Shown: positions 1-8,586 of the stretch, piece after piece
Numbering within the stretch: position 1 is the first letter of the stretch
Layout: the number at the start of each line of letters is the position of its first letter
Assembly (NCBI GenBank): GCA_938008665.1
Contig: CALLKA010000149.1
Coordinates: forward strand, 3,051-67,050
Source: an uncultured Bacteroidota bacterium
GTDB taxonomy: Bacteria; Bacteroidota; Bacteroidia; Chitinophagales; Chitinophagaceae
Length of the DNA: 64,000 nt
Direction of reading: 5' to 3'
Translations under genes and position numbers: made by a program
Notes under the pieces: model-generated
The model's input: only the letters and a program-made list of their open reading frames with translations
Told to the model about the DNA's origin: nothing
Database searches by the model: none

Positions 1-1444
1 CATTAGTGAATTCATAATAATCAAACATCATCTTGCAAAGTTCTATCCCGCTTTGCCAATAATACCTAATGTATTTATTTTCTGAAACACCATCTTCATA
101 TTTGGATCGATCCCAACCATAATTATCGTTTAAATAACTGCCCCAGGGTGTCAATGTTTCCGGGAAGTAGGCACCTTCGTGTTTAAAATATTTTTGTGTA
201 CGATATTTTGCCAACGGAATTGCATTGATATACATATCAAAAAAGGGCTTCATTAATGCAAAGTCGCCGCTATAATACATAGTACTATAGGGTATCCTTG
301 TATTTTGGAACCAAAAATTAGCACCCCATAATCTAAAATCAGCATCTAATCCAACCTCTTTTTTGTCAACCAAAGTTTCATCAGGCGCGACTGTAAATAT
401 GGAGCCATTGAATTTTATGGGCATTCCTCCACGGCCTGAACATGCATTCAAATATCTTTGTAATAGATACCCTTGTGTAATTTTGAATGTAGTACTAGGT
501 TCTTGTTTTGAATTAACTATAATATAATGGTTGTTCCAAAATTGATGCCACCAGTTTAAATGATTTTGGTATTTTTCAATCGCATTTAAATTTTGTATTT
601 GCTTATGTAAGGTAATAATTTCTTTTTTCCATTCATTTATATCAGGTGTATGTTTTTTTAGAATAGTAATTTGGAAGTTAAACTTGGTAGCAGAAACTTT
701 ATTTTCAATTACATATCCATTCTTTTTTGTAAAATTTTCACCACTCACAATTGCACCAAAATTTTGATTTAATAAGGGGTCTTTACCAATTGTATTAAAA
801 CTTGTTATATTTTGATTATCCAAGGTGAGTTGCCAAACAGAACTTTTATTTTGATGCACCCACATTAATGCATTTGGCTGCATCAATACTGTATCCTTTT
901 CTTTCATAAAGGGGGTTTCCCTGAATGCAACTCCATAGCCACTATGTCGTTCATGCCCAATTAATTCACTGGATTCCTTTCGCCACATAGCATTGGTCAC
1001 TTCTACTTGTACAGGAATTGTACTATTTCCTTGCACTTGAATTACAGGATGATTCGCATCTATATAACATAAAATATTTACGCTTTGATTTCCTTTGTTT
1101 GCTTTTATATGTATAACGCCATCATGTACAATTAGTGTTTGTGAAAATTGTTTTACATCTAAAATATTGGGTGTGATTTTAACATCCACTTGTCCAATTT
1201 TTAATAATCTACCAATTTCACTGTACGCATCTGTTTTAGAGATTAGAAAATGAATGGTGCCCAATGTATCTACCCAAACATTGCTACCGATATCTCCATT
1301 GCCGATGGGCATGGATCCAAGTTGATTTTTGCTTTGCGACGCATACACTACATTGTATGGTGTTAAGGATGGTTGTGCATTACTTATGATGGTTGCAAAA
1401 ACAAGAAGCGACGTTATAAATAATTTGTTAAACCAGTATTTCAT
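1..1444 (-). CDS. DUF5703-type glycoside hydrolase-like protein, 3' end outside window
   Basis: The frame is open from the ATG at 1444-1442 leftward to the window edge, about 481 residues, and has no stop, so the C-terminus lies outside. The start shares one base with the upstream stop (TAATG), so the two genes are translationally coupled. The N-terminus MKYWFNKLFITSLLVFATII followed by SNAQ is a signal peptide, so the enzyme is exported. The remainder (IGNGDIGSNVWVD near residue 45, a WWHQFWNNHY block, RLWGANFWFQNTR) resembles DUF5703 / GH95-like (alpha/alpha)6 enzymes. The family is a recollection from sequence style; the substrate is inferred from neighbours to be a fucose- or rhamnose-rich glycan. 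Confidence 0.7.
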   Translation of the reverse strand, partial: MKYWFNKLFITSLLVFATIISNAQPSLTPYNVVYASQSKNQLGSMPIGNGDIGSNVWVDTLGTIHFLISKTDAYSEIGRLLKIGQVDVKITPNILDVKQFSQTLIVHDGVIHIKANKGNQSVNILCYIDANHPVIQVQGNSTIPVQVEVTNAMWRKESSELIGHERHSGYGVAFRETPFMKEKDTVLMQPNALMWVHQNKSSVWQLTLDNQNITSFNTIGKDPLLNQNFGAIVSGENFTKKNGYVIENKVSATKFNFQITILKKHTPDINEWKKEIITLHKQIQNLNAIEKYQNHLNWWHQFWNNHYIIVNSKQEPSTTFKITQGYLLQRYLNACSGRGGMPIKFNGSIFTVAPDETLVDKKEVGLDADFRLWGANFWFQNTRIPYSTMYYSGDFALMKPFFDMYINAIPLAKYRTQKYFKHEGAYFPETLTPWGSYLNDNYGWDRSKYEDGVSENKYIRYYWQSGIELCKMMFDYYEFTN

Positions 1445-3660
1445 TATTTTCTGTATGTGTCTTTATATAATCCCATTTTATCAAATGGAATAGGCTGGAA
1501 GCCTGGTATTTTTTCAAATACAACTGAATTGCTTTTCAACATAAAATTCCCATTCTTCATATCCACGAATCCAGGATCTTCATTAGTTTGAAAGTTGTTT
1601 TTTTCAGTAGCAGTTGCAAATTCGCCGCCCATTAATTTAACTGGTTGTGCTGGTCCGCCAATGATTACATTTCCTGAAAATTCATTTCCTCTAGAACGCA
1701 TACCTTGCCATTCTTTACCTTCAACAATCGGATCAAGATATGGCAATAGGGATGGGTATCTTGTTGAATAAGGCGGTTGATCAAATTTTACAGACTCGGT
1801 TAATCTTTTCCTAAGGATGCCATTTTTTCCATAAAATTCAGCCGCTTGTGGTTTAGCCCAAGTATAAAATGCAGCAGAAACTACAAAACTATTCGAAAGC
1901 GGTTCAATGATTATATTGTTTTTCATTTTTAAATCCCAACCTCCATTACTAAACAATACTCCATGATTTACTTTTAAATCATAAAATACATTCCCATAAA
2001 CAGTCACATCAGTGGATGCATCATCACAGTAAATACCCATATTCATCCTCTTTGGGTTACCAGTGTGATGAAAATAATTATATCGAACAATATTACCACG
2101 ACTACTTGGGTCTCTTCCAATATACCAAGGGGAGGTATCATCAGAATTAGTGGTCACATCATGCACATTATTGTATTCAAAAATATGTTCATTTCCATAC
2201 ACAAATATGCCTTGAAATTCTGCATTGTATACCTCGTTATGTGAAACTATATTTCCACAACCATTCACATTAATGCCTGCCCATAAAAATTTATTTCTCA
2301 AATTGTAATCATGTACTTTACAATTATCTACCACATTGTTGCCATTGATTAAATTAACTTTACTTCCACCACTTAAAAATATACCGCCACTCCCTGTATT
2401 GTATACATCGCAACTTTGAATGCGATGATTGTTCCCTGCCAATCGATCCCATCCCGTGTTAGCGTAAATATGATTTTGAAAATCGCCAATCATTCTTGAT
2501 ACTGCTACTCCCTTGTAGTCATCAACAGACATATCCTCTTTTAATCTTAAAGCACCTTGCCCCATTACAATTCCTGTATTGCCAATATTTCGTACCGTAC
2601 ATCCAATAATAGTATTATGATTCCCGCGTTCCATATACATTCCAATACCTCTAGTGGCTTCAAAAGTGATTCCACTAATAATTACGTTACTAACACCTTC
2701 CATTGCAATAATGGGTTCTTCAAGCATGGAAACCATGATGGATGCATTAGTCATATTCGTTGGAGGCCAGAAATATAAAATACCTGACTTTCTATCCAAA
2801 TACCATTCTCCTGGCATATCCAATTCCTCAAGTATATTAATAGCTGCATACTGCTGAAAATCTTTACCGCTTCCTATACCATATAAATGGGGCATGGCTA
2901 ACTGAACTGTTTTTTGCACAGTATCAATGGTCTTTACATTTATATAATCATCTGCATAGCCATAATTGAAAGTACCACTCAACCATATATCTTCTTGTCC
3001 TTGCCATTTGGCGTGTCGTGCATCTGTATATTCAAATTTTCCGCCTCTATTAGATTTGTCCAAACTTCTTGGAACCGATCCCTTATCGATTACTTTTCCT
3101 ATTTTGATATATCCTTCATTGGGATATCTAGCAAGGGTCATTGGATTTCCATTAAAAAATAATTGTAATGGTGCTGGTGTAACTGCAATAGTATGTCCAA
3201 ATTGCTTATGAGATCCAAAATCAGTTATTCCGATACTTGGCAGATGTACCTGTACGATATTTTTAATTGCATTTTGATTTAATCGTTTAGCAATTGCAGC
3301 ATCTTTTACTTGGGTAAATGAATTTGGTTGTATGTTTTTACCGCCGGTAATGCTTACTGTTCCTGGTTTTTCTGCTTTCCAAACAATTTCTTTTCCAATT
3401 TGACCACTGTCTTGTTCGTTTAATACAAAAGTGCTTGTTAAATTATATTGACCAGGCGCAATATGAACGGTTATTCCTTTTGAATTCTTTGCCTTGTTAT
3501 TTTGAACTAATTTTTGTGCCGCCGTTAAGCTTGCTACGGGGCTTTCGATACTTCCATTATTTTTATCATTCCCTTTCGTGGATACATAAAAATTTTGTCC
3601 AAAAATCGCAGATGAAAAAAATGTCGCGATGATCAAGTAGTTCAATTTAATAAATTGCAT
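1444..3660 (-). CDS. Right-handed parallel beta-helix enzyme, GH141-like
   Basis: A 738-residue exported protein. Residues 1-21 (ending FFSSAIFGQ) form a signal peptide, followed by FYVSTKGNDKNNGS, the usual opening of pectate-lyase-fold carbohydrate enzymes. The block LQLFFNGNPMTLARYPNEG near residue 165 is typical of GH141-like proteins, a family with alpha-L-fucosidase and xylanase members. The middle (about 320-560) has repeated N-rich rungs such as GNHNTIIGCTVRNIGNTG that build the beta-helix. It probably cleaves a side chain or backbone bond of a plant or algal glycan in the periplasm. It is co-transcribed with the DUF5703 gene. The fold is secure; the GH family is moderately sure and the substrate unknown. 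Confidence 0.75.
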   Translation of the reverse strand: MQFIKLNYLIIATFFSSAIFGQNFYVSTKGNDKNNGSIESPVASLTAAQKLVQNNKAKNSKGITVHIAPGQYNLTSTFVLNEQDSGQIGKEIVWKAEKPGTVSITGGKNIQPNSFTQVKDAAIAKRLNQNAIKNIVQVHLPSIGITDFGSHKQFGHTIAVTPAPLQLFFNGNPMTLARYPNEGYIKIGKVIDKGSVPRSLDKSNRGGKFEYTDARHAKWQGQEDIWLSGTFNYGYADDYINVKTIDTVQKTVQLAMPHLYGIGSGKDFQQYAAINILEELDMPGEWYLDRKSGILYFWPPTNMTNASIMVSMLEEPIIAMEGVSNVIISGITFEATRGIGMYMERGNHNTIIGCTVRNIGNTGIVMGQGALRLKEDMSVDDYKGVAVSRMIGDFQNHIYANTGWDRLAGNNHRIQSCDVYNTGSGGIFLSGGSKVNLINGNNVVDNCKVHDYNLRNKFLWAGINVNGCGNIVSHNEVYNAEFQGIFVYGNEHIFEYNNVHDVTTNSDDTSPWYIGRDPSSRGNIVRYNYFHHTGNPKRMNMGIYCDDASTDVTVYGNVFYDLKVNHGVLFSNGGWDLKMKNNIIIEPLSNSFVVSAAFYTWAKPQAAEFYGKNGILRKRLTESVKFDQPPYSTRYPSLLPYLDPIVEGKEWQGMRSRGNEFSGNVIIGGPAQPVKLMGGEFATATEKNNFQTNEDPGFVDMKNGNFMLKSNSVVFEKIPGFQPIPFDKMGLYKDTYRK

Positions 3661-3720
3661 AAAGTATTTTTAAAAATTTATAAAAGTTAAGATTTACGTG
3701 GAATTCAATTTTTGCCAATC

Positions 3721-3728
3721 CAAATATA
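3721..3728 (-). promoter_or_regulatory. Candidate -7 promoter element for the leftward beta-helix operon
   Basis: On the minus strand this reads TATATTTG, an exact match to the Bacteroidota -7 consensus TAnnTTTG, about 60 bp upstream of the ATG at 3660. I see no clear TTTG -33 element at the usual 17-23 bp distance, so it may depend on an activator. The AT-rich operator-like sites at 3771 and 3851 lie upstream. Confidence 0.35.
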
Positions 3729-3770
3729 ACGGGCTTTTTGCTATCTAAATGATGCTTTATTCAATATGCT

Positions 3771-3795
3771 AAAAAAGTACATAATTTCGCTTTTG
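3771..3795 (+). promoter_or_regulatory. AraC-type operator candidate, copy A
   Basis: AAAAAAGTACA, seven bases, then GCTTTTG. The same arrangement recurs at 10859 and 15962, and a variant lies at 3851. The arms AAAAAAG and CTTTT make it nearly palindromic. A -7-like box (TAACTTTA at 3824) begins 53 bp after its first base. It lies in the divergent region between the beta-helix and DUF1553 operons and may serve both. Confidence 0.5.
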
Positions 3796-3823
3796 ACTTC
3801 AAATGTATATCGGTGGTTCTCAA

Positions 3824-3831
3824 TAACTTTA
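3824..3831 (+). promoter_or_regulatory. -7-like box belonging to operator copy A
   Basis: TAACTTTA, one base off TAnnTTTG, preceded by GGTTCTCAA. A near-identical element sits 81 bp downstream (3905), so this promoter module appears duplicated. Confidence 0.35.
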
Positions 3832-3850
3832 AGCCACTTTTGGGCTATTC

Positions 3851-3877
3851 AAAAAAGCTAATGATATCCTTTTTTGG
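3851..3877 (+). promoter_or_regulatory. AraC-type operator candidate, copy D (one base shorter)
   Basis: AAAAAAGCTAAT, then GATATC and CTTTTTTGG. Read on the other strand it matches the motif with AAAAAAGGATA and GCTTTTTT, one base short in the spacer. It starts exactly 80 bp after copy A and is followed 54 bp later by TAACTTTA at 3905. Confidence 0.45.
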
Positions 3878-3904
3878 CTAGCATTATAATTGAGCGGTTT
3901 TCAG

Positions 3905-3912
3905 TAACTTTA
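3905..3912 (+). promoter_or_regulatory. -7-like box nearest the DUF1553 operon
   Basis: TAACTTTA preceded by CGGTTTTCAG, matching the upstream box at 3824 and its flank. Transcription would start near 3917, leaving a leader of only about 15 nt before the ATG at 3932. Confidence 0.4.
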
Positions 3913-3931
3913 ATTGACGTATTTGCGCGCT

Positions 3932-6900
3932 ATGAAAAAATTAATTGCCATTCTTTTTACTTTACTATTTGTTTTTATTTTCTCCGCTTGCGAAAAAATT
4001 GATATCCCCGCTGAAGTACAAAATCAAATAGCACAATTACCGGAAGAAATCGATTATAATTTTGCAGTAAAACAAATTTTATCAGATAAGTGTTTTGCTT
4101 GTCATGGGCCCGACGCCAAAAAACAAAAGGCCAATTTAAGATTAGACATTAGTGAAATTGCATATGCCCATAAGGGGGAAAATGGCTATAAGGCAATTAA
4201 GCCAGGTAGTATTGCTAAAAGTGATCTAGTTCGTCGTATACTCAGTGATGATCCTCATGTTCGAATGCCCACACCTGAATCCAATTTAACACTGACCGCC
4301 TATGAAAAAGCGGTATTAATTAAATGGGTGGAGCAGGGCGCAAAGTACAAACCACACTGGGCTTATGTAGCTCCTGAAAAAGCAGCTATTCCTGACATTT
4401 TAAATGCCAATTGGAAAATTAATAATACAGTTGATCCTTTTATTTATCAAAAGTTAGAAGAACAAGGTTTAAAACCTGCGCCACAAGCGGATAAGCTAAC
4501 TTTAATTCGTCGACTTAGTTTTGATATTCGTGGCATTAGTCCTTCGGTTAAAGAAATCAATGATTTTGTTTCAGATAAAAGTCCAAATGCGTATGAAAAT
4601 TTAGTAGATCGTTTTTTAGCAAGTGAACATTATGGGGAAAGGATGTCGGAGTACTGGCTTGATGTTTCAAGGTTTGCAGATAGTTATGGCTACCTTGATG
4701 ATAAACATTATGATCAAAGCCCTTGGCGTACATGGGTCATTAATGCGTACAATAAAAATTTACCTTTTGATAAATTTATCACTTGGCAATTAGCCGGTGA
4801 TTTACTGCCAAACGCAACACAGGAGCAGGTTTTGGCTACTGGTTTTAATCGTAATCACAAACAAAATTCAGAAGCGGGTATCATTGAAGAAGAATTTAGA
4901 GTTGAATATGTAACTGATCGCACCAACACCTTGGGAGCATCTGTAATGGCAACAACACTAGGTTGTGCTAAGTGCCATGATCATAAATATGATCCAGTAA
5001 GTCAAAAAGATTATTATTCCTTATTCGCATTTTTTAATAGCACTTTTGAAAAAGGCGGACCTAATTATGGAAATGATGATATGGTGGCAGGACCTACTTT
5101 GTTACTAACAAAAAAAGAAGAAGAACTAAAAATTCAAAACTTTAAAAAGTATATCAGTCAATTAGAGTCCGATTATAAATTAAATCAGGATAAAGCGATT
5201 ACAGCTGCTATACAACAAGGAGATAAAAATATTGAAACATCCCTCCAAAAAATGGTGTTGGCTAAATTAAGTTTTGATAAAACAAATCAAAAGGATCCCA
5301 AGCGTACATTCTTTATTAACGAAGCTGACCCATCTATAAATGCCAATTTTAGAAATGCAGAATTTGGGCAAGGTATCAGTGGTAAATCATTAAAATATAA
5401 TGACGAGACCATGGTTGCCTTCCCACCTGAAAAAATTGGAGATTTTGAGAGGTACCAGCCATTTTCATTTAGCCTTTGGTTAAAAGTTCCTGAAAATTAT
5501 CCCTTAGCAACGGTTTTTCACAAGTCGGATTATCATAGATATGGTTATCAAGGCTATGATTTGGTATTAAAAAATAACCAATTAAATTTTAGGGTAATTC
5601 ATAATTTTCCGCATGATGCAATTAGTGTTTTGTCGCCACTTCGTTTAAAAACAAATCAGTGGTATCATATCGCCATTAGCTATAATGGTAATAGTAAGGC
5701 AAATGGTGTTGAAATGTTTGTGAATGGTGAAAAACAAACGAATCAAGTGGAATATGATCATTTGGTAAAACACATAAAATCATTCTACAGTATACATAAA
5801 GGACCAAATTTACCCGGTTTTGTTTTTGGACTTCGGACATTAGATCGATCAATGCCTAAGGGCGAAGTAGACGAATTTTATTTATTCAGTAATACATTGA
5901 ATCAGCCCCAGGCAAAATTTTTATTTCAACAAAAGCAATTCCCTTTAAAAGGAGAAAAAGAAGATTTCGCAAAGCTGAATCCTTTATTATATGATGCACG
6001 AAAGCAATTGGCGGACTTATATGATTCAGTTCAAGAAGTAATGGTGATGGGTGATTTGCCTAAGCCACGTCCTACTTATGTTTTAAATAGGGGATTGTAC
6101 ACAGATCCAACCACACAAGTATTTCCCAATACACCTAATGCAATTTTATCTTTTCCCGATCATTTGCCCAAAAATAGGTACGGATTGGCGCAGTGGTTAT
6201 TCATGCCCAATCATCCTTTAACCAGTAGAGTCGCAGTGAATAGAATATGGCAAATGATTTTTGGCAATGGGTTTGTAAAAACATCGGATGATTTTGGTAA
6301 CCAAGGTGCCATGCCTTCGCATCCTGCTTTATTGGATTATTTGTCTGTATGGTACCGTGAAAATGGTTGGAATACCAAAGCACTTCAAAAGCTAATATTT
6401 ATGAGTGCTGTTTACCAACAATCCTCTTTGAACGACGCTATTATAGTTAAAAAAGATCCCCAAAATATTTATTTAAGTCGCAGTCCGCGTTATAGGTATC
6501 CTGCTGAAATGATTCGTGATAATGCCTTAGCTGTGAGTAATTTATTAGTTCAAAAAATTGGCGGCCCTAGTGTTTATCCTTATCAACCTGCTGATTTATG
6601 GGAACAGATTACCGATAAAACATGGAGGTATAAATACTTACAAACAGAAGGGGAGGGACTATATAGAAAAAGTATTTATACGATTCGTAAGCGAACCACC
6701 GTAGTTCCATTTTTACAAATATTTGATGCCGCCGATCGTACAGTTTGTACAGTGAAACGAACAGTTTCTAGTTCACCTATGCAGTCATTGGCAATGTTGA
6801 ATAACCCACAAATGATGGAAGCTGCTACACATATTGCATTGAGGATGATGAATGAAGCAGGCGCAGTTTTAAAGGACCAATTAAATTTTGGATTTTTTAT

Positions 6901-7117
6901 AATTACTGGAAGATATCCAAATGTAAAAGAAGTAACCTTATTAGATAAAATGTATGCAACCGAAATGGCTCAATTTACATTGCATCCTGACAAAGCGAAT
7001 AAATTAATTAATACAGGTTACTTGAAACCTAACACAAGTAATAAAATTGAACTTGCAAGCTTTGCATCCATTGCAATGGCATTAATGAATACAGATGAAT
7101 TTTTAACAAGAAAATAA
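3932..7117 (+). CDS. DUF1549/DUF1553 protein with c-type cytochrome (PSCyt1) and LamG domains
   Basis: A 1061-residue predicted lipoprotein. A TTG six codons earlier (3914) is possible, but the ATG at 3932 gives a clean lipobox (MKKLIAILFTLLFVFIFSAC). Residues 54-58 are a heme-c motif, CFACH, in a PSCyt1 domain with HVRMPTPES. DUF1549 (PSCyt2) spans about 160-380 and holds a second CxxCH (CAKCH, 345-349). A LamG/concanavalin-like insert lies at about 470-660 and DUF1553 (PSD1) from about 730 to 1000. The family is common in Planctomycetes and glycan-degrading Bacteroidota; its reaction is not established. It heads a tight unit with the DUF1501 and DUF2231 genes. An envelope redox role tied to sugar oxidation is my inference. 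Confidence 0.85.
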   Translation: MKKLIAILFTLLFVFIFSACEKIDIPAEVQNQIAQLPEEIDYNFAVKQILSDKCFACHGPDAKKQKANLRLDISEIAYAHKGENGYKAIKPGSIAKSDLVRRILSDDPHVRMPTPESNLTLTAYEKAVLIKWVEQGAKYKPHWAYVAPEKAAIPDILNANWKINNTVDPFIYQKLEEQGLKPAPQADKLTLIRRLSFDIRGISPSVKEINDFVSDKSPNAYENLVDRFLASEHYGERMSEYWLDVSRFADSYGYLDDKHYDQSPWRTWVINAYNKNLPFDKFITWQLAGDLLPNATQEQVLATGFNRNHKQNSEAGIIEEEFRVEYVTDRTNTLGASVMATTLGCAKCHDHKYDPVSQKDYYSLFAFFNSTFEKGGPNYGNDDMVAGPTLLLTKKEEELKIQNFKKYISQLESDYKLNQDKAITAAIQQGDKNIETSLQKMVLAKLSFDKTNQKDPKRTFFINEADPSINANFRNAEFGQGISGKSLKYNDETMVAFPPEKIGDFERYQPFSFSLWLKVPENYPLATVFHKSDYHRYGYQGYDLVLKNNQLNFRVIHNFPHDAISVLSPLRLKTNQWYHIAISYNGNSKANGVEMFVNGEKQTNQVEYDHLVKHIKSFYSIHKGPNLPGFVFGLRTLDRSMPKGEVDEFYLFSNTLNQPQAKFLFQQKQFPLKGEKEDFAKLNPLLYDARKQLADLYDSVQEVMVMGDLPKPRPTYVLNRGLYTDPTTQVFPNTPNAILSFPDHLPKNRYGLAQWLFMPNHPLTSRVAVNRIWQMIFGNGFVKTSDDFGNQGAMPSHPALLDYLSVWYRENGWNTKALQKLIFMSAVYQQSSLNDAIIVKKDPQNIYLSRSPRYRYPAEMIRDNALAVSNLLVQKIGGPSVYPYQPADLWEQITDKTWRYKYLQTEGEGLYRKSIYTIRKRTTVVPFLQIFDAADRTVCTVKRTVSSSPMQSLAMLNNPQMMEAATHIALRMMNEAGAVLKDQLNFGFFIITGRYPNVKEVTLLDKMYATEMAQFTLHPDKANKLINTGYLKPNTSNKIELASFASIAMALMNTDEFLTRK

Positions 7118-7122
7118 TTGGC

Positions 7123-8586
7123 ATGCACGAATATTTAAAATTAAAGTACCAACAAAATAGACGCGATTTTTTACGCGGTTCGGCATTAGGCTTAGGCGGT
7201 ATTGCACTTGGATCTTTGTTGGGCTGTAACAGCAAGCCATCACAAAAAATAATTTCGCAAATTTTAGAAGAACAAAATGTTCCATTAGGGTCTCCGCATT
7301 TTTTACCCAAAGCAAAAAGGGTCATTTATTTATTTCAAAGTGGGGGTCCCTCGCAAATGGAATTGTTTGATTATAAACCTAAGTTGTATGAAATGCATGG
7401 TCAGGAAATTCCAGCGTCGGTCATGGGAAAGAATAGAATTTCTGGAATGGTGAATAACCAATATGCATTTCCATTAGCAAAACCTGCGGCAACCTTTAAA
7501 CAAGCGGGCGCAAATGGAACCTATGTTTCAGATTTAATTCCGCATACTGCTTCTATTATCGACGATTTGTGCGTTGTAAGGTCAATGGTCACTGATCAAA
7601 TTAATCATGAGCCTGCTGTTATTTTCACACAAACAGGTAATCAATTAAGTGGCCGTCCTTGTATGGGATCATGGTTGAGCTATGGCTTGGGGAGTATGAA
7701 TGAAAACTTACCTTCCTTTATTGTCATGTTATCAAAAGGAGGAGGGGATCAACCAATTTCAAGTGCTGCTTGGAGTAGTGGTTTTTTGCCTTCGCATCAT
7801 CAAGGGGTTCAATTTATGACAGGAAAGGATCCCATTTTATATTTGAATACGCCTGATGGGATTGATCGAATGGATCGTCGTCGCGCCCTTGATTTTATTA
7901 AAAATTTCAATCAATTGCAAAATGAAAATTTGCATGATCCCGAAATTGAAAGTCAAATTAATCAAGCGGAAATGGCTTACCGAATGCAATTGGCTATTCC
8001 AGATATTGCTGATTTATCCAACGAGCCACAGCATATTTTAGATATGTATGGCGAGGATGTATTAGTGCCAGGAAGTTTTGCGCATAATTGTATTATGGCA
8101 AGACGCTTGGCTGAAAAAGATGTTCGTTTTATTCAATTATATCATTTAGGTTGGGATCACCATGGTGCACTAGCCTCAGGAATTAAAAGAGCAACCAAAC
8201 AAACCGATCAAGCATCAGCGGCATTGGTTAAAGATTTAAAACAACGCGGATTATTAGATGATACCTTGGTGATTTGGGGTGGTGAATTTGGTCGTACTAG
8301 TTTTAGTCAAGGTAAATTAACACCCGAAGGTTTTGGTCGCGATCATCATCCTGGCGCTTATTCAATTTGGATGGCAGGTGGTGGTGTTCAACCAGGTTTG
8401 GTGTATGGAGAAACGGATGACTTCGCGCACAATGTGGTAAATGATAAAGTACATGTGCATGATTTTCAAGCCACATTAATGCATTTGTTAGGCATTGATC
8501 ACGAAAAATTTATTTTCAAAACGCAAGGCCGACGCTACCGACTTACCGATGTGTCAGGAAATGTGATACATAATTTAATTGCATGA
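7123..8586 (+). CDS. DUF1501 protein with Tat signal
   Basis: 487 residues. The N-terminus has a twin-arginine motif (RRDFLRG, residues 13-19), a short hydrophobic stretch and a lipobox-like SLLGC, so it is exported folded and may be lipidated. The rest is a DUF1501 domain of the alkaline-phosphatase/sulfatase superfamily fold, with SGGPSQMELFDYKP near residue 75, GWDHHG near 345 and GRDHHPGAYSIWMAGGG near 405. It starts 5 bp after the DUF1553 gene and its TGA overlaps the next ATG (ATGA). DUF1501 and DUF1553 proteins are habitual partners. The function is unknown. Confidence 0.88.
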   Translation: MHEYLKLKYQQNRRDFLRGSALGLGGIALGSLLGCNSKPSQKIISQILEEQNVPLGSPHFLPKAKRVIYLFQSGGPSQMELFDYKPKLYEMHGQEIPASVMGKNRISGMVNNQYAFPLAKPAATFKQAGANGTYVSDLIPHTASIIDDLCVVRSMVTDQINHEPAVIFTQTGNQLSGRPCMGSWLSYGLGSMNENLPSFIVMLSKGGGDQPISSAAWSSGFLPSHHQGVQFMTGKDPILYLNTPDGIDRMDRRRALDFIKNFNQLQNENLHDPEIESQINQAEMAYRMQLAIPDIADLSNEPQHILDMYGEDVLVPGSFAHNCIMARRLAEKDVRFIQLYHLGWDHHGALASGIKRATKQTDQASAALVKDLKQRGLLDDTLVIWGGEFGRTSFSQGKLTPEGFGRDHHPGAYSIWMAGGGVQPGLVYGETDDFAHNVVNDKVHVHDFQATLMHLLGIDHEKFIFKTQGRRYRLTDVSGNVIHNLIA

